Assembly: GCA_963781665.1 (NCBI GenBank)
Contig: CAWAGA010000002.1
Location: 2,666,001 to 2,730,000 of the forward strand
Direction: 5' to 3'
Length of the DNA: 64,000 nucleotides
DNA from: JAJYIW01 sp963781665
GTDB lineage: Bacteria > Chloroflexota > Anaerolineae > Anaerolineales > Anaerolineaceae
Position numbers and translations under genes: made by a program. The notes beneath the pieces were generated by a model. It made no database searches. It saw only the letters and a list, made by a program, of their open reading frames with translations, and was not told the DNA's origin. Below are positions 30,401-40,800 of this stretch, piece by piece (position 1 is the stretch's first letter; the number at the start of each line of letters is the position of its first letter).

Positions 30401-33400
30401 TTCGGGAACGACCGTTACCTTGACGCCTGTCCCAGAAGAAGGTTATGTATTCGATGCCTGGACCGGGACCAATGCGGGCGACGTCATCGATACCGCCGGT
30501 GTCTACACAATCGTGATGACCGGGAACAAGTCGGTCACTGCGACATTTACCGAGGTTCCGCCTGGTGTCATCCTGGATGGCGTGGTTTCCAGTAATACTA
30601 TTGCAAGCGGAACCACCATAAATGTCACCCATACCACTGGATCTGGAACAAATAGGTTAATGCTGGTAGGCATTTCGGCAAATAGCTATGGAACAGCCCG
30701 TACCATTTCAACGATTACATTCACTCCATCAGGCGGTAGTGTTTTAAACTTGAGTTTAGTCGGATCTGTTGAAAATGAATTGGGTCGATTAGCAGCAATC
30801 TATAAATTGGTTGATCCGCCAAGTGGTGTTACAGGAATAATTGCGGTAACTTTCTCAGGTTCGGTTGGAAATGGCATTGTGGTTGGAGCAGCCAATTTTG
30901 CTGGAGTCAATTTAACAAATCCACTTGGCAATTTCGTAAGCGATGTGGGAACCGAGACTAAAGGAATAAGCATAGATGTACCAAACGACTTCAATGATCT
31001 GATATTCGATACAGTATTTATAGGTGCAGCAACAGTTCCTTCGCTCACTGTTGATTCAAGTCAAACGCAATTATGGAATGCTACGGCAGGTCGTGTTCGT
31101 GGAACAGCAAGCTCTAAATTGGCGACGACAACCACGACGACAATGAACTGGACAGTTTCGGGAGGAGCAACAAGTTATTACTGGGCAATTGGTGCAGTAC
31201 CCATCAAGCCGGCGGCTGTTGGGCCGACCCATACGCTGACGGCGGATGTAACCCCAAGCAGCGAATACGGCAGCATCACCGGCGTCTCTAACCCATATGC
31301 AGAGGGGGCTACCGCCAGCATTACAGCAGTTGCCAACCCCGGATATCGCTTTGTCCAATGGACAGCAGGTGACTGCCTGGGCAGCACCAACCCGCTCTGC
31401 AATGTGATCATGAGCAGCGATAAGTCGGTCACTGCTGACTTTGAGGTGATTCCTACCTACAATTTGACCATGGCAGTGGATCCCGGCATCGGCGGGACGA
31501 CGGTTCCGGCAGTTGGGGTGCACAACTACCTTGAAAATACGGTGGTTAACATCAGTGCCTCGCCGGCAGCTGGATATGCGTTCGACCACTGGACGGCGGG
31601 GGTGGCTGATCCAAATGCCGCCAGCACCACAGTAACCATGAATACTGCCAAGACCATCACGGCTTACTTCACCTTAATCCCCACATATACCTTGACAGCC
31701 GGCAATGACGGGCACGGCTCGGTCACCCTGAATCCTTCCGGCGGCACCTACCTTTCGGGAACGACCGTTACCTTGACGCCTGTCCCAGAAGAAGGTTATG
31801 TATTCGATGCCTGGACCGGGACCAATGCGGGCGACGTCATCGATACCGCCGGTGTCTACACAATCGTGATGACCGGGAACAAGTCGGTCACTGCGACCTT
31901 TGTCGAGGCTCCGCCTGCTGTCATCCTGGATGGGATTGTTTCCAGCAATACTGCAGGCAGTGGATCAAGTATCACTATATCCCATACAACGGGGACAGGT
32001 GCAAACAGGTTGATGCTAGTGGGTGTGTCATGGAACTGCGGTACGACTGACAGAACGATCTCCTCGGTCACGTTCACGCCCAATGGGGGGATTGCAGTCG
32101 GGCTGGCGGAAGTCCTGACACAGCTTGGTTACAATACATCCAACCCCCGTTATTCCGCTATCTACAGTTTAATCAATCCGCCGAGTGGACAGGCGGGAAC
32201 GATAACGGTTACTTTCTCAGGTTCAGTATCCAACGGCATTATGGCTGGGGCTGCCAACTTTACCGGAGTCGATCAGACAACTCCTCTCGGGACTCCGAAT
32301 GGAGCGAATGGAAACACCACAACGCCAACTGTAGACTTAAGTGGGCTAAATGGCACTGAGCTGATATTCGATAATGTCTTCTTGGGCGCTGGTTCTTCTA
32401 CTTACACATTAGCTGTGGGCACAGGGCAGACGCAGTTATGGAATCCCGACTATGTAGCCAATTTGCGAGCTGCGGCCAGCATCAGGCAGGTTACGGGTAC
32501 ATCCGCAACCATGAGCTGGACAGCAGCGACCGGAAACTACTGGGCGATCGCTGCAGTACCGATTAACCCGGCACTTGCTATTTCAGGCCACACTGTGACC
32601 TTTATGAGCAACGGCGGGTCAGGCTCGATGAGCCCGCAGACGGCCGATATCCCGACAGCCTTGACGGCCAATGCGTTCACCCGCACGGGCTACACATTTA
32701 GCGGCTGGAACACGGATGCAGGTGGTGGAGGTACAGCATACGCCAACAGCGCGACCTACGATTTCTCAGCGGATATCACCCTGTATGCTCAGTGGACTGC
32801 CGCCATGTACACAGTAACCTTCGATGCTAATGGAGGGACCACACCGGTCCCGACCTCAAAGGTCGTGACTTATGACGCGGCCTACGGCACACTGGCGACC
32901 ACCAGCCGCACGGGCTATACGTTTAATGGCTGGTTCACAGCGGCCAGCGGCGGCTCCCAGGTGACGGCTGCTACGATCGTAAATACAGCCGCGAACCACA
33001 CGCTGTATGCCCAATGGACTGGCTTGACTTACACGGTAACCTTCGATGCTAATGGAGGGACCACAGCGGTCCCGACCTCAAAGGTCGTGACTTATGACGC
33101 GGCCTACGGCACACTGGCGACCACCAGCCGCACCGGTTACACTTTCAACGGTTGGTTCACCGCGGCCAGCGGCGGCTCCCAGGTGACGGCTGCTACGATT
33201 ATGACCACCGCCGAGAATCACACCTTGTATGCCCAGTGGACCGCCTTAACCTACACCGTAACTTTCGATGCTAACGGCGGCACTGCGCCAGTCCCGACTT
33301 CCAAAGTTGTGACTTATGACTCAACTTACGGCACACTGGCGACTACCAGCCGCACAGGTTACATCCTCGACGGCTGGTTCACGGCGGCCAGCGGCGGCAT

Positions 33401-34676
33401 CCAGGTGACCGCTGCTACCATCGTGACCACCACTGAAAACCACACCTTGTACGCCCAATGGACAGAATTATCCAATCCAATCGTGACCTCGGAAGCGGTA
33501 CCGTCCGACGCAGCGCCGCGTGTAGGCGATACGATCACAGTCTCGGTCAACATTGACATCGCTGGCGCAGCATTGGCAAGCTATACAGGCAACCTGGATT
33601 GGGACCCAGCAATTCTTGCTTACCACAGTTATTCAGCAGCCCCACCGGCAGGTTTTACAGGTGTTGTTAATACCGGTCAAGCAGGTACCGGGCACATCAC
33701 TTTCAATGGTGCGAATGCTACCGGATCCGAGGGAAGCATCGTCTTGATTACAATCACCTTCGACGTTGTAGGACCTGGGACGAGCGCCCTGGATCTGGCA
33801 TACGATCCCATGTCGGCACCGGCACCCACTTTTGAAAATCTGCTGCCTTATTTAACCGTCACACCTGGCCAGGTGGTGGTACCCCAACCACCCAGCCACA
33901 CCGTGACCTTCATGAGCAACGACGGGACGGGTTCGATGAGCCCGCAGACCGCCAACATCCCAACAGCATTAACCCTCAATGCCTTCACCCGGACAGACTA
34001 TACGTTCAGCCACTGGAACACCGCTGCTAATAACTCAGGCACGACCTATGCCAATGGGGCAACATACTCCTTTGCAGCAGACCTGACCCTGTACGCCCAG
34101 TGGATTGAAAGCCCGGATACCTACAGCATCCCTCTTTATGCCGGTTGGAACCTGGTTTCGTTCAACCTCCATCCATCCAATACGGCTATAGCCACTGTTT
34201 TATCCAGCATAAATGGAAATTACAACCTGGTTTATGCCTGGGACGCAACTGGCGCTCACAGTTCTGGCGGTAATTGGGTCAAATATGATCCCACCGGGCC
34301 TGGATATCAAAATTCCTTGCTTGAGCTTGATCAAACCATCGGTTTCTGGATCCATATGACCGCAGCAGACACCCTTGAAATCAATGGATCAGCCCCAGAA
34401 ACAACCGAAATCCAATTAGCGACCGAAGCTGGCGGATGGAACCTGGTCGGCTTCTCCTCTGCGGATAGCTCAGTATTGCCGCAGGCTTTGAGCGATAACG
34501 GCGTAGGTACTGATTTTTCACTGGTTTTTGCCTACCATGCGGATGATACCGTTGATCACTGGAAGTTGTTTGACCGGAATGCTGAAGCATGGGCCAATGA
34601 CCTGACCGAATTAGCCCCGGGTTGGGGTTATTGGGTCAAAGTGAGTGCCAACCATACCTGGAGTGTGGATTATTAA
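27417..34676 (+). CDS. Scaffoldin-like secreted protein with two cohesin modules
   Basis: 2,419 residues, 78 bases after the last dockerin enzyme. Order: signal peptide (1-32, VSA|D); cohesin-like module 1 (38-174); YIGDIG module (177-402); Ig-like and tandem-95 modules (403-590); three copies of a module of about 215 residues containing NRLMLVGI (about 595-815, 1048-1265, 1500-1720), the first two each followed by a three-unit bacterial-repeat block (815-1043 and 1266-1494); four Listeria-type FTFDANGG/YAQW repeats (1723-2017); cohesin-like module 2 (2019-2156); one more such repeat; GWNLV C-terminal module (2237-2419). No enzyme domain is seen. The cohesins could bind the dockerins of the four upstream enzymes; the rest looks like a stalk. 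No SLH domain, LPXTG motif or terminal membrane helix is present, so attachment would have to be through the C-terminal module or another partner. Confidence 0.85.
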   Translation: MKSKTGMKILNVCVIIFLVFGTLMIGTTPVSADLSGSASSSATPSDATPTVGDQITVTINIDMSGVASPDDALGGFTGSLDWDPAVLAYNTDSGILAGFTGNVVATDSGAGHITFNGIKTTGTTGNTIILTITFDVAGPGTSALDLEYSAMAAASTFTNLLLVLTVNGGSVTAVVPTLAYIGDIGSITANVAGTSLQIPVGVEGAASGNTILVGFASRGATTYNEPTVTNSGGNIYHLATFAVTYQHGRSYLFYAHVDHTLINGNSITITTSSVASRVAVASLFSGLLDVDPLDQKLANPTGTSTTAQGNNISVGPTATTVQADELLIGLIGTEEATDAGVGTWLNEFIAGPQVKTSGATNEWRVSMGYKIVSSIGEYTAAKTVTNNPYWAANIATFKAGAAIPNEPPEVSDIPDQTIVEGGSFATINLDNYVTDPDNSDSEIVWTYSGNTDLSVSITSRVATITIPGADWNGSEIITFKATDPLGRFDDDSATFTVTSVNDPPVAVDDVAETAIDTQVNIAILGNDTDIDGDTLVVTAVSDPPHGTAAIKGDNTVDYTPDSGYTGSDSFTYDISDGHGGTNSATVNVTINALSPLGLDGAISTVTATTTTGNSINVTHTTGTGTNRLMLVGITANGGTGTLTVSSVTFTPDGGLATNLNEIGNVANQGRRVAIWGLVNPTSGQHGTVVITFSANVSYGLFVGVANFAGVDADDPFEAFSSATGDSGNPTVDLSELDGDELVFDNVFIGAATPPGLTVGAGQTELWNARSGTSSTNDRMRGAASIEEASSSSVTMSWTASDTGYWAIGAVPINPAAVGPTHTLTADVTPSSEYGSITGVSNPYAEGATASITAVANPGYRFVQWTAGDCLGSTNPLCNVIMSSDKSVTADFEVIPTYNLTMAVDPGIGGTTVPAVGVHNYLENTVVNISASPAAGYAFDHWTAGVADPNAASTTVTMNTAKTITAYFTLIPTYTLTAGNDGHGSVTLNPSGGTYLSGTTVTLTPVPEEGYVFDAWTGTNAGDVIDTAGVYTIVMTGNKSVTATFTEVPPGVILDGVVSSNTIASGTTINVTHTTGSGTNRLMLVGISANSYGTARTISTITFTPSGGSVLNLSLVGSVENELGRLAAIYKLVDPPSGVTGIIAVTFSGSVGNGIVVGAANFAGVNLTNPLGNFVSDVGTETKGISIDVPNDFNDLIFDTVFIGAATVPSLTVDSSQTQLWNATAGRVRGTASSKLATTTTTTMNWTVSGGATSYYWAIGAVPIKPAAVGPTHTLTADVTPSSEYGSITGVSNPYAEGATASITAVANPGYRFVQWTAGDCLGSTNPLCNVIMSSDKSVTADFEVIPTYNLTMAVDPGIGGTTVPAVGVHNYLENTVVNISASPAAGYAFDHWTAGVADPNAASTTVTMNTAKTITAYFTLIPTYTLTAGNDGHGSVTLNPSGGTYLSGTTVTLTPVPEEGYVFDAWTGTNAGDVIDTAGVYTIVMTGNKSVTATFVEAPPAVILDGIVSSNTAGSGSSITISHTTGTGANRLMLVGVSWNCGTTDRTISSVTFTPNGGIAVGLAEVLTQLGYNTSNPRYSAIYSLINPPSGQAGTITVTFSGSVSNGIMAGAANFTGVDQTTPLGTPNGANGNTTTPTVDLSGLNGTELIFDNVFLGAGSSTYTLAVGTGQTQLWNPDYVANLRAAASIRQVTGTSATMSWTAATGNYWAIAAVPINPALAISGHTVTFMSNGGSGSMSPQTADIPTALTANAFTRTGYTFSGWNTDAGGGGTAYANSATYDFSADITLYAQWTAAMYTVTFDANGGTTPVPTSKVVTYDAAYGTLATTSRTGYTFNGWFTAASGGSQVTAATIVNTAANHTLYAQWTGLTYTVTFDANGGTTAVPTSKVVTYDAAYGTLATTSRTGYTFNGWFTAASGGSQVTAATIMTTAENHTLYAQWTALTYTVTFDANGGTAPVPTSKVVTYDSTYGTLATTSRTGYILDGWFTAASGGIQVTAATIVTTTENHTLYAQWTELSNPIVTSEAVPSDAAPRVGDTITVSVNIDIAGAALASYTGNLDWDPAILAYHSYSAAPPAGFTGVVNTGQAGTGHITFNGANATGSEGSIVLITITFDVVGPGTSALDLAYDPMSAPAPTFENLLPYLTVTPGQVVVPQPPSHTVTFMSNDGTGSMSPQTANIPTALTLNAFTRTDYTFSHWNTAANNSGTTYANGATYSFAADLTLYAQWIESPDTYSIPLYAGWNLVSFNLHPSNTAIATVLSSINGNYNLVYAWDATGAHSSGGNWVKYDPTGPGYQNSLLELDQTIGFWIHMTAADTLEINGSAPETTEIQLATEAGGWNLVGFSSADSSVLPQALSDNGVGTDFSLVFAYHADDTVDHWKLFDRNAEAWANDLTELAPGWGYWVKVSANHTWSVDY
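27528..27938 (+). other. Cohesin-like module 1
   Basis: Pattern typical of cohesins: VGDQITVTINIDMSG at the start, GGFTGSLDWDPAVLAY in the middle, GAGHITFNGIKTTG, then ILTITFDVAGPGTSALDL and a final VNGGSVTV strand. About 137 residues, as in the family. Confidence 0.78.
29859..30544 (+). repeat. 686-bp near-identical direct repeat, copy 1
   Basis: Encodes three bacterial-repeat units (HTLTADVTPS... to GNKSVTAT). It matches 31212-31897 with a single difference that I could see (CCCTAAATCC against CCCTGAATCC). The surrounding modules are much more diverged. Confidence 0.9.
31212..31897 (+). repeat. 686-bp near-identical direct repeat, copy 2
   Basis: Second copy, 1,353 bp downstream of copy 1 and in the same reading frame. 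It indicates very recent duplication or gene conversion, or an assembly artefact that must be excluded. Confidence 0.9.
32800..33466 (+). repeat. Three tandem 222-bp repeats coding Listeria-type repeats
   Basis: The GTAACNTTCGATGCTAA motif recurs at 32814, 33036 and 33258, exactly 222 bp apart. Each unit codes one Flg_new/InlB-B-like repeat starting YTVTFDANGGT and ending TLYAQWT. Confidence 0.85.
33471..33884 (+). other. Cohesin-like module 2
   Basis: It has the same order of motifs as module 1 (VGDTITVSVNID, SYTGNLDWDPAILAY, GTGHITFNGANATG, LITITFDVVGPGTSALDL, LTVTPGQVVV). It is divergent enough at DNA level to be an old duplicate, unlike the fresh repeats in between. Confidence 0.78.
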
Positions 34677-34693
34677 CCTATGAATGAAAGCCA

Positions 34694-34736
34694 GGGCAGG
34701 TTGAATGGGTCAAAACAAAGCGCATTCAACTTGCCC
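34694..34736 (+). terminator. Terminator after the scaffold gene
   Basis: GGGCAGGTTGAATG pairs with CATTCAACTTGCCC (14 bp, one G-T), with AGCC/GGCT extending the base. T-rich sequence follows at about 34757-34779. It would close the dockerin-cohesin operon. Confidence 0.7.
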
Positions 34737-34813
34737 GGCGGCTTCGCAATAATGACAAAATTGTTTTCTATTTTTTTTCAATAATGCATCATCAAAAGGA
34801 ATTTGAGGAATCC

Positions 34814-37800
34814 ATGGCCACCATCAAAAAATCAAGAAAAAACCAGCCGTTCTCGAGCGCCAGACTCTTTAGGGGATTATTTGCTCTGATTTTCGTTTTT
34901 TCATTAATTGGCATGCAGCAGCCTAAAACGGTTCAAGCAGAGGACTATCTTGCGTCTTGCACTGGCGCTTGTACAATCACGACCTCCGGCAGCAGCGTGA
35001 TCTATACATTTACAGGCAACGGCACACTCACGCCGTCAACTGCCCTCTCTGCTAACATCCTTGTCGTGGCTGGCGGCGGTGGGGGTGGTGGAAAGAACAA
35101 TATAGCTACTACTTATGGTGGGGGCGGCGGTGCAGGGGGAGTCATTGCCCAGAATGGGGTTTCACTTTCAATAAATACATATACCGTAACCGTTGGCGTG
35201 GGTGGAACGTCTGGAACAAACAATACCAAAGGTGGTAACGGCGGAAACTCCGTTTTCGGAAGCTATACTGCTACAGGTGGGGGAGGCGGTGGCACAGCCT
35301 ATTCTGGACAAACAACCGGAAACGATGGTGGTTCTGGTGGCGGTGGCGGTGTGGGTGGCTCGACTGCAGGTCCAGGTGGTGCTGGTACTGATGGTCAAGG
35401 TACTGCGGGAGCTGGTGCAACCACAGATTCCCCTAAACGAGGCGGTGGGGGCGGAGGAGCTGGAGCTGCCGGCTCAGCCCAAAATGGCGGTGACGGTATC
35501 TCAAGCGCTATCACAGGTACGACGGTCACCTACGCTGGTGGTGGTGGCGGAGGGGGTGGAACTGCTGGCACTGCGGGAACAGGGGGTGGCGGCGCAGGAA
35601 ATTCGTCCGGAGCCGGAACGGCAGGTGCCGCCAATACGGGCGGTGGCGGTGGCGGCGCAGGTAGTGCAAATACCACGACTTATACCGGTGGCGCTGGCGG
35701 GTCTGGAATCGTCATAATTAGTTACAACCTGGCTCCGACCATCACGATCACAGGCACCTTAACCGCTTTCAGCAGCGAGCCAGGCACGCCCTCGCCAGAA
35801 CAGAGCTACTCCGTCTCGGGAACCAACCTGGCGGAAGATATCTCCATAACTGCCCCAACAGACTTTGAAATCTCAGCCACCAGCGGCAGCGGATTTGGAT
35901 CTTCAGTGACGCTTAGCCAGTCCGGTGGCGTTGTGGCATCGACGCTCATTTATGTCCGTTTCAATCGGGCAGTATTAGGGACTTCTAGCGGGGACATCAG
36001 CCACGTAAGCAGCGGCGCATCTACCGTTAATTTGGCGGTCAGCGGAACTGCTGAATACATTCCCCTGAGCCTAACCTTCCAGGATGGAGTGGATGGTTAT
36101 AGTGGTACCAGGGATACATACATCTTCAATACCAGCCCTTCAACTGTACGTGGGTCTGAAACGACCTTCGTTCAGGATTATGATACTGCAACGGTAGAAA
36201 GGAGATCTTTACTTCTATTCGACCTGTCGTCAATTCCTGCAGGGGCTACGATCACATCAGCAGAGTTTGATTTCTATGTAACAGCAGAGGGGCAAGGATT
36301 TAACATGTACCGCATGTTAGTGCCCTGGGATGAAGCTTCAGTAACTTATGAAAGCATCGGTAACAGGCATTTCCAGGCGGACGATGTTGATGCAGAATCG
36401 TCAATTGACACCTCTTGGACGGGTCATGATGGATTGACAGAATTCAGCAGCGTTTCCATTCCTGCTGAAACCATTCAGGATTGGGTCGATGGTACACTGC
36501 CCAATTATGGCTGGATGATGATTGCTACAGACATCCCAGGTGGGGATGGTCAGCAATTAGCCTCTAGAGAGAATGGAACACAAGATCGTAATCCTAAACT
36601 GATCGTTAATTATTTTCCATCGTCCAGCAACTCCACCATCACAATTTCAGGTACGCCTTTGACCCCGTTCAGCAGCACCCCGGGGACGCCTTCGGCGGAG
36701 CAGAGTTACTCTGTTTCTGGAAGCAATCTCAGCGATGATATCCTCATCACCGCACCGGCCAATTTCGAAGTTTCAACCACCAGCGGCAGCGGCTTTGCAT
36801 CAGAGGTGATTCTCTCAAAATCCGCTGGTTCGGTGCCTCCCACACCCATTTATGTCCGTTACTATCGCGCCACTGCCGGCGAATCCAGTGGGAATATCAC
36901 CCATACCAGTACAGACGCAGTCCAGAAGGATGTTGCCGTCAGCGGCACGGCAATGACCGGGTGGGTCGCATATAACGACTGCGCCTTCATTGATGGTCAG
37001 ACCACCTCAAATATCACCACCTATCAATGTTATACCAATGGAGCTGGTGGCGAGTTAACCGATTATTACACCGGGTTGGGTACAGGAGTAACCCTGAGCG
37101 TCAGCACGAGCGGAACCGTTGAGTCGCAGATAACCAGCGATTATATCGGGGAGGAAACCAATTCAGGCACCGATGCCTATATCATTTTCCATGATTTTGT
37201 CAATATGGTCGGGGGTGGAAGATTGACCAAATCGGATACGGGTACGGTCACCCTGGCCTTTGCTGGTCTGGATCCGGCCAAAACCTATTCTCTCGTTGCA
37301 ACCGCCAACCGGGGGAATACAGATTATACCGATAGAGAATCGACCTTCTTGCTGGCGGATGCGCTTACAGCTATCAATGCCAGTACCACCGGCGTGACTG
37401 TGGGAACGAAGAATTTCGCCGAAGATTCCACCTCTTTTTGCACCGGGTATAACACAGAAAACGGCTACGTCGCTCGTTGGACCGGGATTGACCCAGGCCC
37501 GGACGGTGATTTTTCTCTAACCACCACAGCTACGGGAGCCGGGGATTATGGCTATATGCCGGCTGTTTTCATGCTGCAGGAAGGTTCAGGTGAACCCTCT
37601 GTCCAACATACTCTGACCGTTGGCGACAATGGACATGGATCAGTCACCCTCAGCCCACCCGGTGGTGTTTATTACGAAGGCGCGACTGTCACTTTAACGC
37701 CGGTTCCTGACACTGGTTTCGTTTTTGGCAGTTGGAGTGGTCTAAACGATACTGACCTGGTCGATAATGGCAACGGAACCTGGTCAATCTCGATGGATGC

Positions 37801-40800
37801 AGACAAATCGGTCACGGCGAATTTCCTGGTATCTAGCGAGAATGTCGCTCCTGACCAACCACAATTGGTTCTCCCAGTGGATGACGCCACCAACGTACCT
37901 ACATCGCCTTCCCTGCAAGTAACTGCCAGCGATCCCAACGTTGCAGATACCTTGAACGTAAGCTTTTATGGACGCCTTGCGAGCGGCACTACCCCTGAGG
38001 AAGATTTCACGCTGGTTGTGCTTCCGGATATCCAGAATGAGAGCCAATACAACACTGCGATGTTGACCTCTCAAATGAACTGGATCAAGGACCATTACAC
38101 AACTGACAATATCGTGTTCGTAACCAGCGTTGGCGACCTGGTGAATACGGCGAGCGACACCACTCAATATAATAATGCGGATGCGGGCTTCGATATTTTG
38201 GATACAGGTGGTGTCCCTTATTCCGTCAGTCCTGGTAACCACGACATGGGGGCTGGGAGCTTGTATAACAACGACACTTATTTTGGGATCGCACGCTTCA
38301 CCAGCCAACCCTGGTACCAGGGTCATTATGGCAGCGATAACTATAATAACTACTCATTCTTCAGTGCAGATGGGATGGACTTCATCCTGATCAATTTGCA
38401 GTACACTCCATCAACCGATCAGATCAATTGGGCTGATGCCTTGTTGAAAGCCAATCCTGGCAAGCGCGGCATTGTTGTCCAACACGACATCCTCAACACG
38501 AACGATAGCTGGAACAACCAGGCCTCCTTCACCGCGCTCAAAGATAATCCCAATCTGTTCATGATGTTATGTGGCCATATGCATGCAGCAACTGATGGTG
38601 CGGCATATAGGGCTGAATTGGGAGATGATGGTCATACGATCCACGTCGTCATGCAAGATTACCAGGATTTCAGCAATGGTAACGGTTGGCTGCGCATTTA
38701 CCGCTTCTCGCCAGCCGATGACATGATCTACATGACCACCTATTCGCCTTACGTCCCTGGATCAATCACAACGGATCCGGACCAGAAAAACCTGGCCTAT
38801 GAAATGGAAGGAAATTCTGATCCTTTTACATTGATCGACACCGTCTCAAGCGTGACCAATGGCGATAACGTTTCGGTTTCCTGGCCTGGTCTGCTGACGA
38901 ACACTGAATATGAGTGGTATGCGACCGTCAGCGATGGATCTCTGGCAAGTACAGGTTCTGTCTGGTCGTTTACAACTGGAACGGATGCAAACACGCAGCC
39001 GGTCGCTGATAACCAATCTGTCACCACGGACGAAGATACCGGTAAGGAAATTACGTTGACCGGTTCGGATGCGAACAGCGACCCATTGACCTACTCAGTT
39101 GGGACGCCATCGCATGGCAGCCTGGCCGGAACCGCTCCGCAGGTCACCTACACCCCAGATCTTGATTACTTTGGACCAGACTCCTTCACATTTACGGTCA
39201 ATGATGGTTCTGAAGATAGCCTACCCGCGACCGTGAGCATCACGATCTCAGCGATAAACGATGCGCCAGTTGCCAATCCTCAAAACGTGCAAACACAGGT
39301 AAATACACCGGTCGAGATTACCTTGACCGGAACGGATGTCGACAACACCACCCTCAATTATCTGGTGGTTGATGGCCCAACCAACGGAAGTATATCCGGG
39401 TCCGGGTCTACGCTGTCGTACACACCTGATCTGGATTATTCCGGTTCGGATAGCTTTACCTTCAAGATAAATGACGGTGCTCTTGATAGTAATATTGCCG
39501 AGATATCCATTGTGGTCAATCCTGGCAGCCCACCGAGTTTTCCATCAAGTTTCTATGGGGAGATTCACATATATGATAATCCACCTATAGTCGGTGGGAC
39601 TGTACTGGCTTATGTGCCTGGGGTCGCTGATACAGCCGCCAGTGCAACCATCACGAACGATGCTGGTAATCTTGTGTACACAATCAATGTGCCGCAAGAT
39701 GACGGTATTGGGGACAAACAAGGTGGGATTGAAGGCGATCTGGTCACCTTCAAGATCGGTGATCGGATTTTAGCTACCGGCGTCTGGCATGCAGGAACCA
39801 ATACTGAAATTAACTTCCACCCTCCAGAAGCGTTGCCTGGCGGTCCATATATAGGGACAGCAGGTGCTGCCATTGCATTTTCAGGCAGCGCTAACGATTG
39901 GGCCTCGGATGCCGTAACTTATCAATGGGACTGGAATAATGATAGCGTGTATGATGAAACCGGCAGCAGCCCGAACCATACCTGGTCAAATTATGGGGCT
40001 TACACCGTTGGTTTGAAGGTCAGCGACTCGATAGGTGGAGAGGGCAAAGCAACTGTGGATGTCGCAATAAATAACCTGGCCCCAGTCTTGGGGACCATCA
40101 ACAGCAAGTCTATCAATGAACTGTCTCAGCTTGCTTTTACCGCAACGGCCACGGATCACGATCCTTTCACCTTTAGTTTAACTGGTGCACCAACAGGCGC
40201 CAGCATAACTTCGGGGGGAAACTTCACCTGGACCCCAACGGAAGCACAGGGGCCTGGAGACTTTACCTTTACGGTTAAAGTGTGTGACGATCAAACCCCT
40301 GCGATGTGCGCTGAAGAGGATATAACCGTTACCGTAAACGAAGTGAATGTTGCCCCGGTTCTTGCCGGCATAGGTAGCCAATCTGTGGCTGAACTGGCAA
40401 ACTTGAATTTCACGGCTTCTGCTACTGATGATGACCTGCCGGCAAATTCTTTGTCGTTCAGCCTCGCAAATGGAAGCATTGGCTCAGTGCCGGCAGGGGC
40501 AGCAATCGGCTTGTCTGGCGGGGATTTCAGCTGGACGCCAAACGAGGCCCAAGGGGCTGGGTCTTACATCTTTGACGTTTGTGTTAGTGATGAAATGGTT
40601 TCTGATTGTGAAACCATCACAGTTACTGTTTCCGAAGTCAACTCCGCACCAGTTTTAGATGCAATCGGCAGTCGATCTGTGGCCGAGTTGGATACCCTAA
40701 CCTTCAACGCTCATTCAACGGATGGCGACCTGCCAGCGAATACCCTAACTTACTCACTTGAAGACGCTCCTGTTGCAGCGAGTATCGTTTCTTCTACCGG

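Noticed and set aside
29790..31589. Long open antisense frames of 148 and 172 codons over the scaffold repeats
   Set aside because: They mirror the duplicated 686-bp block on the opposite strand, lack ribosome sites and known domains, and share codon composition explained by the sense repeats.
27417..34676. Anchor signals on the scaffold (SLH, LPXTG, C-terminal membrane helix)
   Set aside because: None found by eye. The protein ends in the soluble GWNLV module, so direct anchoring by known signals is not supported.
35193..35717. Alternative open frame of 174 codons in the glycine-rich region
   Set aside because: It arises from GC-rich GGN repeats read out of frame. The sense frame is part of a continuous exported protein.
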